64,000 bases of DNA, taken from assembly GCF_016545825.1 (NCBI RefSeq), contig NC_052619.1, forward strand, positions 36,867,803 to 36,931,802, written 5' to 3'. Made by a program: the position numbers and the translations under genes. The notes beneath the pieces were generated by a model, which was not told the DNA's origin, ran no database searches, and saw only the letters and a list, made by a program, of their open reading frames with translations. This DNA comes from Eucalyptus grandis (Eukaryota > Streptophyta > Magnoliopsida > Myrtales > Myrtaceae). This document shows positions 48,901 to 60,755 of this stretch, in pieces (the first letter of the stretch is position 1; each line of letters opens with the position of its first letter).

Positions 48901-49905
48901 AGGCGCTTCTCATGTCTGGTCTGAATCCATCTCTAAACCTTCTCGCTTGGTTTATAGGGTTCTCAATTAGCTTAAGAGCATAACGTAAAAGTTCAGCGGA
49001 CTTCGCCTCATACTCATCAATAGTTAGGTAACCCTAGCGAAGACATTGAAATTTGGCCATTTTCACCTCTCTAGTGGTCTCTGAGAAGTACTTATCATTG
49101 AAGGCTTCAAGGAAAGTATTCCACTCCTAAACAACACCTTTTGGAAAAATCGTTTCTCGGGTAGTCATCTACCAAGTGTTCACAACTCCCTCCAGTTGGT
49201 AAGTTGCTAAGACTACTTTCTCAGTCTCGTTGCACATCAACAATGCAAATGCTTTCTCTAGCTTTTGAACCCATAAAGCAGCAGTTCCAGGATCTCCTGT
49301 CCCGGTGAACAATGGTAGGTTTAATTTCAGGAATTGCTCCACTAGCTTATGGATTGGCCTTTCAGGGACCATAATCCCTGGTGGACCTTTAATATTTACA
49401 GCGGCAGGTGCAACAGTAGGTGCTGCAACAGGGGCAACTCCAGCAGCAGCGGCAATTGCGGTAGTAGTGGCGGCTTCAACAATAGTGGCTACGCCTGTTG
49501 ATACATTCTTGTACCCATAGCCTCCAGTACACGAATGATCCCGTCAAACCTGGGATCATTAGGGGCTACTACCCCAGCACCAACAAAATGTAGTGCTTCA
49601 CCACTAGCGCTAGCTACAGCTGGCGCTTTGCCACGGCCTCCTCGGGTACCGATCTCGGTCGGCGTTCTACCCCGAGTCATGGCCCTACCGGCCCTTTTAG
49701 CAGGAGTTCTCGGCTCCTGATCGCTCATGGTGTAGCTTTAATCAACTAATACTTGTTTCCAATTCAATACCGAATTAGAACCAGAGCGACCCAAACAACA
49801 AACAGTTCTAGCATTTGGCTAACACTGACATGTACCAGCATGAATTTAAAAGCGTTTCTTTCTACTATCCAAAGACTCACCGCTCCTTATTACTCCAATT
49901 TTGAA
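45985..49905 (-). pseudogene. Ty3/gypsy chromovirus gag-pol, decayed
   Basis: On the minus strand, gag starts at 49728 (MSDQEPRTPAKRAG) and the gag core runs to about 48630. A CCHC knuckle lies near 48600-48650, with its first Cys lost. Only the C-terminal half of reverse transcriptase is left (about 48160-47940). RNase H is at 47768-47565 (IYSNASLKGLG), integrase at about 46800-46450 (SAHF motif, then a deletion), and a chromodomain at about 46290-46030 (RHGTEEAT). Protease and the N-terminal reverse transcriptase are missing near 48200-48430. Stops are many. The order and chromodomain identify a Tekay/Del-like chromovirus. Confidence 0.88.
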
Positions 49906-49921
49906 CTTCGATCTAATACTA
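49906..49921 (-). other. Decayed primer-binding site
   Basis: On the minus strand TAGTATTAGATCGAAG occupies the place of the TGGTATCAAAGCAAGG site seen in the element at 35837-39712. Confidence 0.5.
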
Positions 49922-49933
49922 CTTAAACGGGGA

Positions 49934-52900
49934 TGTCACGCCCCAATCCCCAAACGGGTGCCCATCCCTCACCTAGTCAATTAATAGCGACGTCTCAGGA
50001 TGCATCACTGACTCATTCATTTAATATATGCATGCGAAAGCATAAAATAATCCCCATACAATAAAACATTGGGATAGAAAAGTAGGCCACAATTTTCACA
50101 ACATGAAAACACATAACCACACTCTTATACAAGGCAGACTATATAGTATAATACAATACTATTCGTAAGTCTGATCTACTATATGTCCAATCAAAACCCA
50201 AAGTTTGCAAAACAGGATGGGATCTCAATCCTCATTCGGATCGTACTCAAGATCCTCGTAGTCATGTTCTTCTTCAAAATCTTCCTCCTCCTCAGGTTTA
50301 ACATCAGGGTTCTCTTCTTCAAATTCCTCCTCCTCAGGCTCCTCATCAGGGTCGTGAAATGGTTATTCAATAACCATTGAGACCACGTCTCAGGAAGTTC
50401 TACCCCCTAAAACTCAATTAGTAAACCAATACGCTAACCGGACTGCATATGCACACAAGGGTCAGAGGACTTACCTTGGCCTCAGATTCCACCTGCATAT
50501 TAGCATAGTTCAATAGGCACTTAAGCAATCACATCACAGAACGATATTTCGATCAATCGACCTAGTCGATTTAATGTCAATCGGACCATTCATCAGACAT
50601 TTCAATTCAATCAATCAATTCACGACATCAGATCAAAGTAATGATCAATCGACCTAGTCGATTACATGTTAGTCGAACCTTTTCTAGGTCATCTCACTCT
50701 ACACTATATAACCTCCAATAGTATACTTAGCACAAAGCTACATTAATACTCTCAGGCATCATTTTTGCCAAGGTGAGATATGTAATAGACAGTTATGTGC
50801 GTTCTTTAAGGCGCCGTTTTCGCTAGTGATATCCTTAATCATCGAACCACATATGTTAGTAAATCACATACATTCTTTCTCTCTCTGACGCCGTTTTTGC
50901 CAACGTGATGTACAATAAACACTTTATGTGCATGCTCTCAGGCGTCGTTTTTGCCGAGGTGACATTTAATTACAGAGCCAATATAAACAATTTACCTACA
51001 TTCTCTCAGGCGTCTTTTTCACTGGGGTGACATATATTTAATCACAGAGTCGATATAAACCAATTACGTGCATTCTCTTTTAGGCACTGTTTTCGCTATG
51101 GTGATGTACTTAATCACCGAGCCACGTGCTACCTAATTCTGCCTTAACTTTAACATACCCGATAACATCGTACCCAACTAGTCTTAGCCAAGAGTATAAT
51201 CAGTTCACTATCACAATTTTCTCAATTTTATAGCCCATCAAAATATCACCGGCGCTATATAATCATACTTGGCCATCTATCACTCGATTATTCAAATTCA
51301 ATCAATTTAGGAACAATTCCTCAAATTGCATAATCAATTCAATTCAACACAACGTAGAGCTCAAATAAATAAATGGACCACACCATGACAATCGGCATAA
51401 AATTTCGGTCATTGGCTATCCTAGCCTAATTTCTGATAAATAAATACTAAAAATCCAATTTAGGCTCGCAATACCTAATTGAAGCCCGAGACGGGTGGGG
51501 AAAAATCCCAAGATGCATTCAATAAATAATATAGGCTATCCTCTAGCTAATTGCACTAGTCAAATGCCTAACATATATCATAATTAATTAATAATCACCA
51601 ATCTACTTTAATCTAACCACCGAATCCTATTTAATTAACATTAATGAACCATTAAGCATAATTAGCAAACTAAGAAAGCATTAGTGAGCAAAACTCACTT
51701 GTGTAAAGTGAAGACTGAAACACTGTGACGACAATGCGACGATGGCCAAACTTGGGCTCGCAATGACACCCACAGGCTTGGACCGGGCGTAAACTTGGCC
51801 CAACAAATCTTAGCCCAAGTTGAGATTTGTTGTTGCGTTAGACCGGGCTTGCTGCAGACATTGGGCTTGGGCCTCAAAATTGCGGGCTTCTGAATTGTTG
51901 GGCTTGAAGACTACAACTGGGCTTGCGAAGTGGGCTATTGGACTCACTTGGGCTGAGATGGGCTAAAGACTTGGGCTGCTAGACTCTTGAAGATTTCGCT
52001 GGGCTGAGGGAAATTTACTTGGGCTAGTGGACGTGGGCCTGACTTCAACATGAAAGAGATGGGCTACTCGATGAAATTCTTCGGTGGGTCTTTGTTGCTA
52101 GAGGAGTTCGAAGCATGGACGTGGTGTGGATGAAGACGGTGGAACAAATGGTAGTGGAGCAAGGAACGCATGGCAGCAAGAAGAAAGGTCTTCAGTTGAG
52201 TTTTGGGGTTGCTTTGGTCAACAAAATGGGAAGTCAAGGAAGGTGATGTTGGCAAGTGGAATTCTTTGGCAGAAGGTGGAGGATATGCGGGCGATGGATC
52301 GTGGCTTTGCTTCAGTGTCTCGCGACTTCGGATGATGTGGCTGGCGACAAGATCGGTGGGGACCAAATTTGCTTGAGGGAGCAGCAATGTGGCAACAACT
52401 TCGGTGAAATTCTTTTGTGTTGCAAGAGTCTTTGGATAGGGACTTCATTTGGAGAGGGTGGATGAGAACATGGCAGCTTCGGTCTTCGGTTGGTGAAATA
52501 GAGCTGGTGGAGGGGCGCACGTTCAAGACGCCGCTGGCGTCAACGAAATGGAGAGAACAAATGAAAGAAAAGCAAAGGTAGGGGCAGCTTGTTTTTGGTT
52601 TTGATTTTCTTCGTGGGAGCTGATGTCGATCGAAGGAGAAGAAAGCGATGTAAGGTAGCTGGCAATTCTTGCTTAAGAAGATTGGAAAAGAAGAAGAAAA
52701 AGTCCATAAACCTATCCAAAAAATTAATTGCTTGGTCCCCAAATAGTGTTCAATCTTATCCCTTGGTCTCACAATACTTTCTTGCAATAATCTTCACAAT
52801 TAAACTCATTTTGATGTCAACATATGTTGCCCTTTTTCAAATTCCGAATTTCCTCAATAAAGCTTCAATTTCCGCCCAAATTCTTCAATTTGATTCTCCA

Positions 52901-53670
52901 AATCAACGTCCAACTTCATCGAAGAAATATCCCATACAATTTTCAGCAAGTCCCCGACACCCAAAGGTTCGACTTGGAAGTCCCAATTTCCCTTAATTTG
53001 GCCCGTCCGAATTTCTGCTAATTTTTCGCAACGTTCAAATCAATTTTCCACAAAAACCTCAGAATCTCTAAAAAAATTTCGGAGGATGAGTTGACGTTCC
53101 AAAAATAGCTCGTGACACCACAGAACTTTCAATTTATGAAATCGGACTTGAATTCACGATTAATTTCCATTCGACACATTTTTCGCGTGACCTAGGCTAC
53201 CGGGTAACTTTCAAAAAATTTTAGTGCAAATGACCCGTGGTCGATTTTCTTCAAGCCACAATGAACCCACTTGACACATTGGCGACTCTCGGTTGTCGTG
53301 AAAATCTTGAGGATTCAAATACGGACACAGGGTACCAAAATGATAGATAAATCAACTAGTGCCAGTAAACGAGAATTTTCCAATCTAGTGGTGTCACCCA
53401 TGATTAGCCACACATGTGAGTCGAACTGACCTATCTCTGATCTCGAATCAATTCATATCTATGCCATAATGACCTCTAAAAATGGGCACGGTCGAGAAGC
53501 CGATTCCTAGTTGAACTCCCAAGTCTATTGCATTAAAAATTCCTTAATGGCTTCCTTGGATAGTCTAGTTATCTCGAGAGTGATCAGCTTTGAGAACAGC
53601 CCTATAGGAACGTCAATAAAATGCCCGATTTATTTAGTAGGAAACATGACTGAAAATCTGAGATGTCACA
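49934..53670 (-). mobile_element. Chromovirus 5' LTR (3.7 kb)
   Basis: It begins TGTCACGCCCCAATCC and ends GATGTCACA. It is the partner of 42254-45968, so the whole element spans 42254-53670. The flanking pentamers CCAGG and CTAAG differ at two transition sites, so the target duplication is at best mutated. The tandem array is at about 50745-51130. Confidence 0.9.
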
Positions 53671-54097
53671 CTAAGGGTCCCACTCTATGGCCCGTTTCAA
53701 TGGTTGTCCCATCTATGAGTCGTGCACATGATAACCGTGACAAAACAAGTGAATATTGAAATTAAGTTCACACAATTGTCCTATAGAAATCAAATTTAGT
53801 TAGAGTTTGGTAATTAGGAAAGTGTTAGGTAAGCATAAACTGGATGTTAAACTCATTTGTGAATTATCAGCAATGTGAATAGTAGAAGCACATGAAGTGA
53901 AAGATTTAATTGAAACAAATTAGAATTTGAAGTCATATGATTGTAGAAGGCAGAATTCATGAATAAGACTACTTAGAGTGACAAACATGGCAAAAGTATT
54001 AGGGATAAAAGAGATAGAATTGCCAGATTCTCGAAAAATGGAATGAAGATCCTTTAAAAATAGAATGACAAATAATCTGCTTAAAGAAGGATTTATG
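53671..54097 (-). pseudogene. Decayed Ty1/copia protease/pre-integrase part, minus strand
   Basis: The minus strand shows IADNSQMSLTSSL and ISIGQLCELNFNI, which resemble the copia protease and pre-integrase region. It joins the integrase at 42253 once the chromovirus is removed. Its gag side continues to the right of the hAT element. Confidence 0.6.
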
Positions 54098-54116
54098 GTA
54101 GCAATTAGGGGTGTCA

Positions 54117-54260
54117 GTTCCCGAACCGAAAAACGAACCGAACTGAACCGAACTGAAAAATTCGATTTTTTTGGTTCGGTTCGGTTTTCGGTTCGGTTTT
54201 TATTAAAAACCAAAATTTTCGGTTTAGTTCGCGTTTTATCGGTTAACCGAATCGAACCGA
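54117..54260. repeat. Left subterminal CGAACCGAA repeats of the hAT
   Basis: Multiple copies of ACCGAACTGAACCGAAC and its complement GGTTCGGTTCGG lie directly inside the left terminus. The matching cluster is at about 60600-60750. Subterminal repeats are the usual binding sites of hAT transposases. Confidence 0.85.
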
Positions 54261-54524
54261 ATCAATAAACCGAAAAGTAGAACCATTAAGATTAACCAAA
54301 CTGGTAAAGGCCAACCCTATTTCTAATTCTCTCCCGTCTCCTCTCGTCTTGAAGGTGCGACGACGATGACGATGGTGACCGTGGACTACGACGGCGACAA
54401 GGACAGCGAGACGGCGACAAGGACAGCGACGGTGCCGGGACGGTGACGGCAACGGCGACAAGGACGGCGACCGATTGAGGGACTGGTTGTTCCGCCACGC
54501 CCTTTCTCTTCTTCTCCTTCTTCG

Positions 54525-54953
54525 TTGGCAGCGGCCACTCGTGGAGTTATGTGCTGTGCTGGGTCGAGCAACGGCGATTTGGAGACTAATCCTTTTGTCC
54601 TCACAACGCCGCTCTACTACGTCATTGTTGCTGATGCCATCGCTCGTTTTCAGGTTTGTCTTCAGACATTGTTCGTCTTTCATTGCCAACGTTCCTTTTT
54701 GTTTTTTCGTTGTTTTTTCGTTGTCTGCGAGTTATGGGCATCGGTAAAGGCAAAACCCATGTTTCTCGATCCCCTTTTTGGTGTCATTAAGAGTAGAGAT
54801 CGTGTCAATAGTCGTTGTTTCTTTTATCGAGTAGATAAGAATAAAGAGTACTGGTTTATTGCGGTTGAACTTTTGCCTAGATGCAAATTAATGATTCTGC
54901 CCGTAGCTGGTGGGGATGGGTTTTGTTCCTCAGACAAAGCTATTGCTTCGTAA
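54525..54953 (+). CDS. Unrecognised open frame in the hAT
   Basis: This is an open frame of 142 codons from MAAATRGVMCCAGSSNGDLE. The later part (ASVKAKPMFLDP...RVDKNKEYWF) looks compositionally protein-like. I recognise no domain. It lies between the left subterminal repeats and the methyltransferase-like exons, so it may be transposon leader sequence or part of an acquired gene. Splice-like GT sites occur in it, for example at 54654. Confidence 0.25.
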   Translation: MAAATRGVMCCAGSSNGDLETNPFVLTTPLYYVIVADAIARFQVCLQTLFVFHCQRSFLFFRCFFVVCELWASVKAKPMFLDPLFGVIKSRDRVNSRCFFYRVDKNKEYWFIAVELLPRCKLMILPVAGGDGFCSSDKAIAS

Positions 54954-55490
54954 TTCGTTCTTTAGCATTGGTTGTTCGTGGTAAACTATAATGCACTTTA
55001 TTCATCAAGATTTGATTTTTCTTTTGTTTAAGCTGGGGTTGGATTGGAAAATTGGCTCCAGGAATCACTTCTACATAAACAATAACTTGATTCTAACTTA
55101 TGTTACTTTAGATTAAAAGGCTTACAATTATAATTCTTTTTTTTTTCATGGGCTATAATCCATTTCAAGCGTGAATTTATTTTTCTCTGGTGCTCCGCAG
55201 GAATCCTTCCTGTTTATGTGCTTGAACAACTTCATGGGTTCTGGTTTCGGTTACTAGATCCGAAATCAATTCTAACGTTTTGTTTCTTTGACTTGAGTCG
55301 ACCCACAAACCTGAGCTGTCCAACACGAAGCTAGGCTTTCTTGATGCTGATAAAGTTTATCTGAATTACTCTGATCTCTGAGCTGAGAATGGAGAGAGCT
55401 GCACTTGCGATTTTTGAGCCATTCTGTTTTGGTGAGCTTGTTCATTAGGTAGGTGAGAACCATAGTTTAATTGCTTGGGGATTTTTGCAG

Positions 55491-56063
55491 AGCCCCGAGG
55501 AATTGTGTTCTACCAGAATGGTGACCTCATTTTAACAAGGCGAGACCGTGAGTGTCTTTTCTTATCTCCTTCTACACCCATTTCTAAACTGTACTTGCAT
55601 TTCAATTTGCTTTGAATTTGCCAGCAATCCTGACTAGTCTGTCGTGAGAATTCATTCGATTGAGAGTTACGAAATCGATTTTGGTCCTGGGTTGCCCATT
55701 GCTTAACCACATAATGCTCACATGGTTTGCTTTTGCATCCTCTTTTTCCTACAAAATGGCGATGATGACTGGACATTTTCTGATGTGCAGAACCATCTTC
55801 GCATTGTTTTAGTGTGATCATACAGCATAACATCACTTCTTCTATCTTGAATGTCGGGTTGCAGGTATTAGTTACATTGATGATCTTCTCTTTCGGTATG
55901 CTGTGAACTGCTTGACATTAGATGACCTTTTTGTGTTTGTTTTTCCCCCCATTTGTTCAGGTTTGGAAAGCTGAACTAGCATTATCTAATTTCGTGTTGC
56001 ATACCGTGTCCACTTCTTTTGAGTTTGACAGAGTCGTTGCGTTGGAGTTTGGTGCTGGAACGG
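55491..56063 (+). pseudogene. METTL22-like methyltransferase fragment captured by the hAT
   Basis: Three exons are kept with canonical splice sites and matching phases: 55491-55547 (ends GDLILTRRD), 55791-55864 (SVIIQHNITSSILNVGLQ) and 55961-56063 (VWKAELALSNFVLHT, then SAM-binding motif I ALEFGAGTG). These match the plant METTL22-like family of class I SAM-dependent protein methyltransferases, where VWKAEL and ELGAGTG are hallmarks. The upstream exons and everything after motif I are absent, so it cannot make an enzyme. Introns are present, so it was acquired as DNA, not from mRNA. No stop breaks the three exons. Confidence 0.85.
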
Positions 56064-56804
56064 GTATGTTGGTTTCTGCTGCTTGCTTGAATATGTCAGG
56101 CGATACTGTTCCAAAAAACTAAATTTGCTTCACAGATTGCTTAGTTTTCTCAGTGGTGAAGTACCATGAGGAAGTGTCCAAGTAATTTAGAGAATATGAG
56201 GTGATTTACTATCATTGGTGTCTTCTTCTTGCAAGCATAGTAGCTTAGGTGTAATATAAATTGCCACATTCTGAATGGTCAGGATTACCTTTACCTATCA
56301 CTATCATTACATATCAATACATCCACTATTTAAACAAAGAGGAGGGGTAGATAATCAATTCAATGTAGCTTTGTACAATGTTACTGTATGGAGAGTTTGC
56401 TTGCCAAATTTAATGTGTAGAGAAGAGTATTGACCGAGGCCCCTGCTTTAAACAGTGCTGTCTTTCTTATACATGTATCTGTCATTGTATGTATGCAATA
56501 AGAAGAGAAATATTCACTGTACAATGCTGTCCATGAATTGACTCTTGCAAGTAAGATCAAGTTTACTCTTTATTGTATTTGATTCTTTATTCTTGTTGTG
56601 GGCCTAGAATGATGCTTTAGTGGTATGCAAATAAAAGTGGAGAAATTTGAGTTTTTTCAATCTCTTATGCTTTTATAAGGTTATTTGTCCTACCTTTTTA
56701 TATATTTCTTATTTGTTTTGGTATGTTACTTCTCGAACATGGTTTTTCAATGTCTTATATTTATTTGTAGATCTCTCTGTCAAGGCAATAACATCATTTG
56801 TAAA

Positions 56805-58760
56805 GCCAAATATACAATGAGCGAATCTTTACTAAGTGAATCTAGCAGGACAAATAGAAGGAACTGAGATCTGTTGTATGGGAACACTTTAAAAGGATAG
56901 AAAATAGCCAAGATAAAGCCGAATGTCTATATTGTGGGGCTATTATTAGTGGTTCTACTACTCAAGGGACCAGTGGGATGCATAATCATTTAGGTGGATG
57001 TAAGAATTATTCATAAGTGAACGTGGAGAAAAGGCAAAGAAGTGCCTCGAATGAATCTGTTGGGGTTAGTAGTTCTATTTCAGCTGGTCCTTGGAAATTT
57101 GATCAAGATGCTAGTCGAAAAGATCTAGCAGCGATGTTTATTATTGGCGAACTACCTTTCAAGTTTGTGGAACTTGAGGCATTTCGGAAATTCGTGAGTA
57201 GAATCCAGCCAAAGCTTTTAATCCCTTCAAGATACACATTAAGGGAGGATTGTTATAAGTTATACCTGGAGGAAAGAAGCAAATTGAAAAAATATTTTTC
57301 TGACACTTCTCCAAGGGTTTGTCTTATGACTGACACGTGGACTTCATGTCAAAATCTAAGTTACATGTGTCTTACTGCTCACTTTGTAGACTCTGATTGG
57401 AAGTTGCAAAAGAAAATTTTGAATTTTTGTCAAATCCCAAGACATTCGGCTGAGATTATAGGGAAATGAGTTGAGAAATGCTTAACTAGTTAGGGAATCA
57501 AAGGCATTTTTTCTATCACTGTTGATAATGCTAGCTCCAATGACTCAGGAGTTCAATACTTGAAGAAAAGACTTAACTCTTGGAATGCTTTGATATTATC
57601 AGGTGAGTTACTCCATGTGAGATGTTGTGCTCATATTTTCAGTTTGATTGTGAGAGAAGATTTGAAAGATATAGATGATTCCATTGTTAGAATACGGTCG
57701 GCTATACGTTATGTGAGATCTTCTCCATCGAGATTGCAACGGTTTAAGGAGTGCATTCTGTTGGAAAATATTGATTCTAATAATCTTGTATGTTTGGATG
57801 TGGAGACTCGGTGGAATTCAACATACCTGATGTTGGAAGTGGCCTTGAAGTTTCGAAATGCTTTTATCTCATTGGATACTCAAGATAGAAGATTTGCTGA
57901 AGAGCTTTCCAAGGTGAGAGGGTTGCCTACTGATGATGATTGGGATTATGCCCGTCGATTTCTTCCATTCTTGAAGTTGTTCTATGATGCGACTTTAAAA
58001 GTATCGGGCTCTTCTTACGTCACTTGCAATGATATGGCAAAAGATGTCTATGGGATTTATATGATGATTGATAAATATTGTGGGGATGAGGATAGGAGTT
58101 TGCAAGAAACAGCCAAGAGAATGAAGATCAAGTTTAATAAGTACTTTGGCAATGTGAACAATATAAATCTCACATGGTTCATTGCATGTATACTTGACCC
58201 TCGACATAAGATGGAGTATGTGAAATGGATGATTAATCAAGTGTATGAAGGTAACTGGGCATAAACTTTGCGAGATAGAGTGACAAAATTTCTGACATTA
58301 TTATTTGAACAATATCGCACCGATACATGTCCCTAAAGCAACGTGAGATTAAAGGGGACAAGGATAGTGAATGTTTCAATGTCTCCTGTGGTTGGTGCGG
58401 ACATTATGACTGCAATGTATCTTAGCCAAATGGGACAGGAATATGTGGAAGAAAAATCTGAATTATATAAGTATTTGGAAGAAGGATATGAACGGTATAG
58501 CTCCACCTTTGATATATTAAATTGGTGGAAAGTTAATTCTTCCAGATATGCTATCTTATCTTCCATTGCTCGAGATATTTTGGCCGTGCCCATCTCTATT
58601 GTAGCATCAGAGTCTGCATTTAGCACCGGAGGTCGAGTATTTGATGTATTTCATAGCTCATTGACCCCAATGATGGTAGAGGCTCTTATATGTACTTAAG
58701 ATTGGCTACGATCCGCACCACTTTCACAGTCGATCGAGGAGAACTTAGAAGAACTTGAAA
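56805..58760 (+). pseudogene. hAT transposase with BED zinc finger, inactive
   Basis: A possible start MSESLLSESSRTNRRN (56817) is followed by a frameshift near 56864. A BED zinc finger follows at 56867-57013 (WEHFKRI, CLYC, then H and C ligands). The catalytic RNase H-like core includes ITVDNASSND (57520-57550), HVRCCAHI (57617) and the LDPRHK segment near 58195. The C-terminal dimerisation domain (58560-58720) has ASESAFSTGGRV. The body stays in one frame over 1.8 kb but has stops at 57014, 57467, 57488, 58262, 58334 and 58697. Several look like transitions from Trp or Gln codons. This element cannot move on its own protein. Confidence 0.92.
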
Positions 58761-59386
58761 ATTTCGAGTCAGGTGAGGAAAAAATAACCATTGGATATTT
58801 ATATTTTTCAATATTACAATTGATATTTCAATTCTCATTTTCATTGTGAATTTAATGCAGAGTTGTTATCTACGACCATGGACCTGAATTAAATAGTAAT
58901 TTCTCTTGATGATTGAATGTCGTCTTTAAGCTCGAAGAGGTAAATTCATAGTAGCGTAAGGGAGAGAGTGTATGTCTGGACCATTTTCTACCTTTGGTTT
59001 TAGATAGAAATGCATACAAGGCTAAGCAAGAGGTTTAGAGTTAGGTGGTAGTGTAGGATTGCTAACTGAAGATGTTTTGATGTCCAAATTGGGTTAAAAC
59101 CGTAATGATTCGATTGAACTTGAGAATCTAGTCTGGGGTTTGAGCAATTCGGATTTTATTTTGTTCCTATGGTGATGTACCCCTTTCTTCACCTTTGAGG
59201 TGGAACTACTTATTTCCCTCTCTTCTCAAATATGTTGAGCTTAAAACAGTCCTGCATGTTCATAGAGAGTGACCTTCTTCCTTTTCAAGCAATGATGCAA
59301 ATAGAAAACACAGAAGCGAAAGTATATATTGTGACATCAGATTCCTAAGTTGAGATCACTAATTTTATTTCAATTGTTTTGGTTAG

Positions 59387-59910
59387 GGTATACAAAAGAA
59401 AGGAGCAGCATTGTGGTTATTGGGCTTAGCATGCACACAACTCCTATGGAGATGCATGAGAAACTTGCCAATCCTGAGGCAGAATGGCCTTGAGCCATTG
59501 GAGAACTCTATAGTTTGAATCATATAGAAGAAGCGGTTGTCCTTAGCACCTGCAACATAATGGAGATATATGTTGTCGCTTTGTCTTAGCATCGTGGGGT
59601 TAAAGAAGTGACTGAATGGATGTATAATGTGATTTGCTTTTGCCCCTTGCCATGACTATAATTTGGATTCTTGCAATAATTAATTGCCGTATGATACTTG
59701 TTTTATGGATGAAAAGCACTAGTTTCCTTTGAGTTCTTGTTAATCCGGGATTCTTTCTTCTTCTTTTTTCTCTTCTTCTCCGGTGAACAGAATCCCTGTT
59801 TCAGAGCTTTATCAACACCAATTTTTGTTGTACAATGGGGATGCTACATAGCATCTTTTTGAAGTCTCAGTAGGTCTTGATTCTCTTGTCCTTGGAGAAG
59901 GACAACTAAA
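59387..59910 (+). pseudogene. HEMA: Glutamyl-tRNA reductase (HEMA) fragment captured by the hAT
   Basis: Two exons of plant glutamyl-tRNA reductase, the first committed enzyme of plastid tetrapyrrole synthesis, are recognisable. The first is about 59387-59628 ([42 protein letters not shown]). The second is about 59791-59910 (IPVSELYQHQFLLYN, GLDSLVLGEGQ). The intron between them is kept. Three in-frame stops replace Arg or Gln codons (CGA or CAG to TGA or TAG), and the catalytic-loop STCNRME has become STCNIME. The fragment covers only part of the N-terminal catalytic domain and ends right after GEGQ. It lies downstream of the transposase in the same direction. Confidence 0.92.
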
Positions 59911-60199
59911 TGGGTATACTTGCTGAGTGAAATGTGATGTGAGGCATAAAGACTATAGTAGAACATTTAGATAAGAAGATAAGTTGTTAGCATACTTTAT
60001 CACGATTTCATATGCTTATGGCTATATTTACGAATCACTAGTGTCAAAAAATCACTTAAAATTGCTACACTGCATGTAGGACCAAATATTCCTTCTAGGA
60101 ACAAATTAAGATTGGAAAAAGCAAAAAGCAGGGCAGTTTTTGATCCAGACTAGTTGCCCATGAAACCCAGAAAGTCAAAAGTGAAGCTTTCGCTTCCTT

Positions 60200-60439
60200 T
60201 TGAAACCCAACTCGATTGGAAGCAATGCAAAACTTGAGCCATTTCCAGGCTCATCTGAGACAAGCCCACGAAAGAAACCACGTCTCGGGACGCCATCTTT
60301 CTTCCAAAGAATTCTCACGCAACATTCTGAGCTCCCATCCTCGTCGTCGCTTCTTATCCTCCCCGGTTTCTTCTTGCTTGACTTCTCTTCGAAGAGAAGT
60401 CATCTCGCTTCTCATGATGTGATAATTTCAGGAGAGTGA
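60200..60439 (+). other. Short open frames near the right end of the hAT
   Basis: Two overlapping frames (60200-60439 and 60216-60422) have gene-like composition; the second, Arg/Ser-rich, resembles a transit peptide. No family is recognised. It could be a third acquired piece (a first exon) or transposon sequence. Confidence 0.25.
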
Positions 60440-60599
60440 AAGGGATGTAACAAGGGAAGAAGGAAGAGATCTAACTCAAAGACATAGATGTTCGTTTCTT
60501 GAATATAGCACAAAAACTAGAGAGAACATCAATCAATGCTTCAAGGAGCTTATACAAAAGGTAAGCCGTCCCGAAAGAAGGAAAAAAAAAAAAAAAAAC

Positions 60600-60755
60600 C
60601 AAAAACCAAAAACCGAAAACCAAAAGTTGAAAACCGAAAAAAAGAACCGAACCGAACCGAACCGAACCGAAAGTTGGGTTCGGTTCGTTATCAGTTCGAC
60701 TTATTCGGTTCAGTTCGGAAATTTTTTCTAACGGAACCGAACCGAACCGTTTACA
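60600..60755. repeat. Right subterminal repeats of the hAT
   Basis: Runs of CCGAACCGAACCGAAC and GGTTCGGTTCG, preceded by A-rich AAAAACCGAAAACC words, mirror the left end. Confidence 0.85.
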
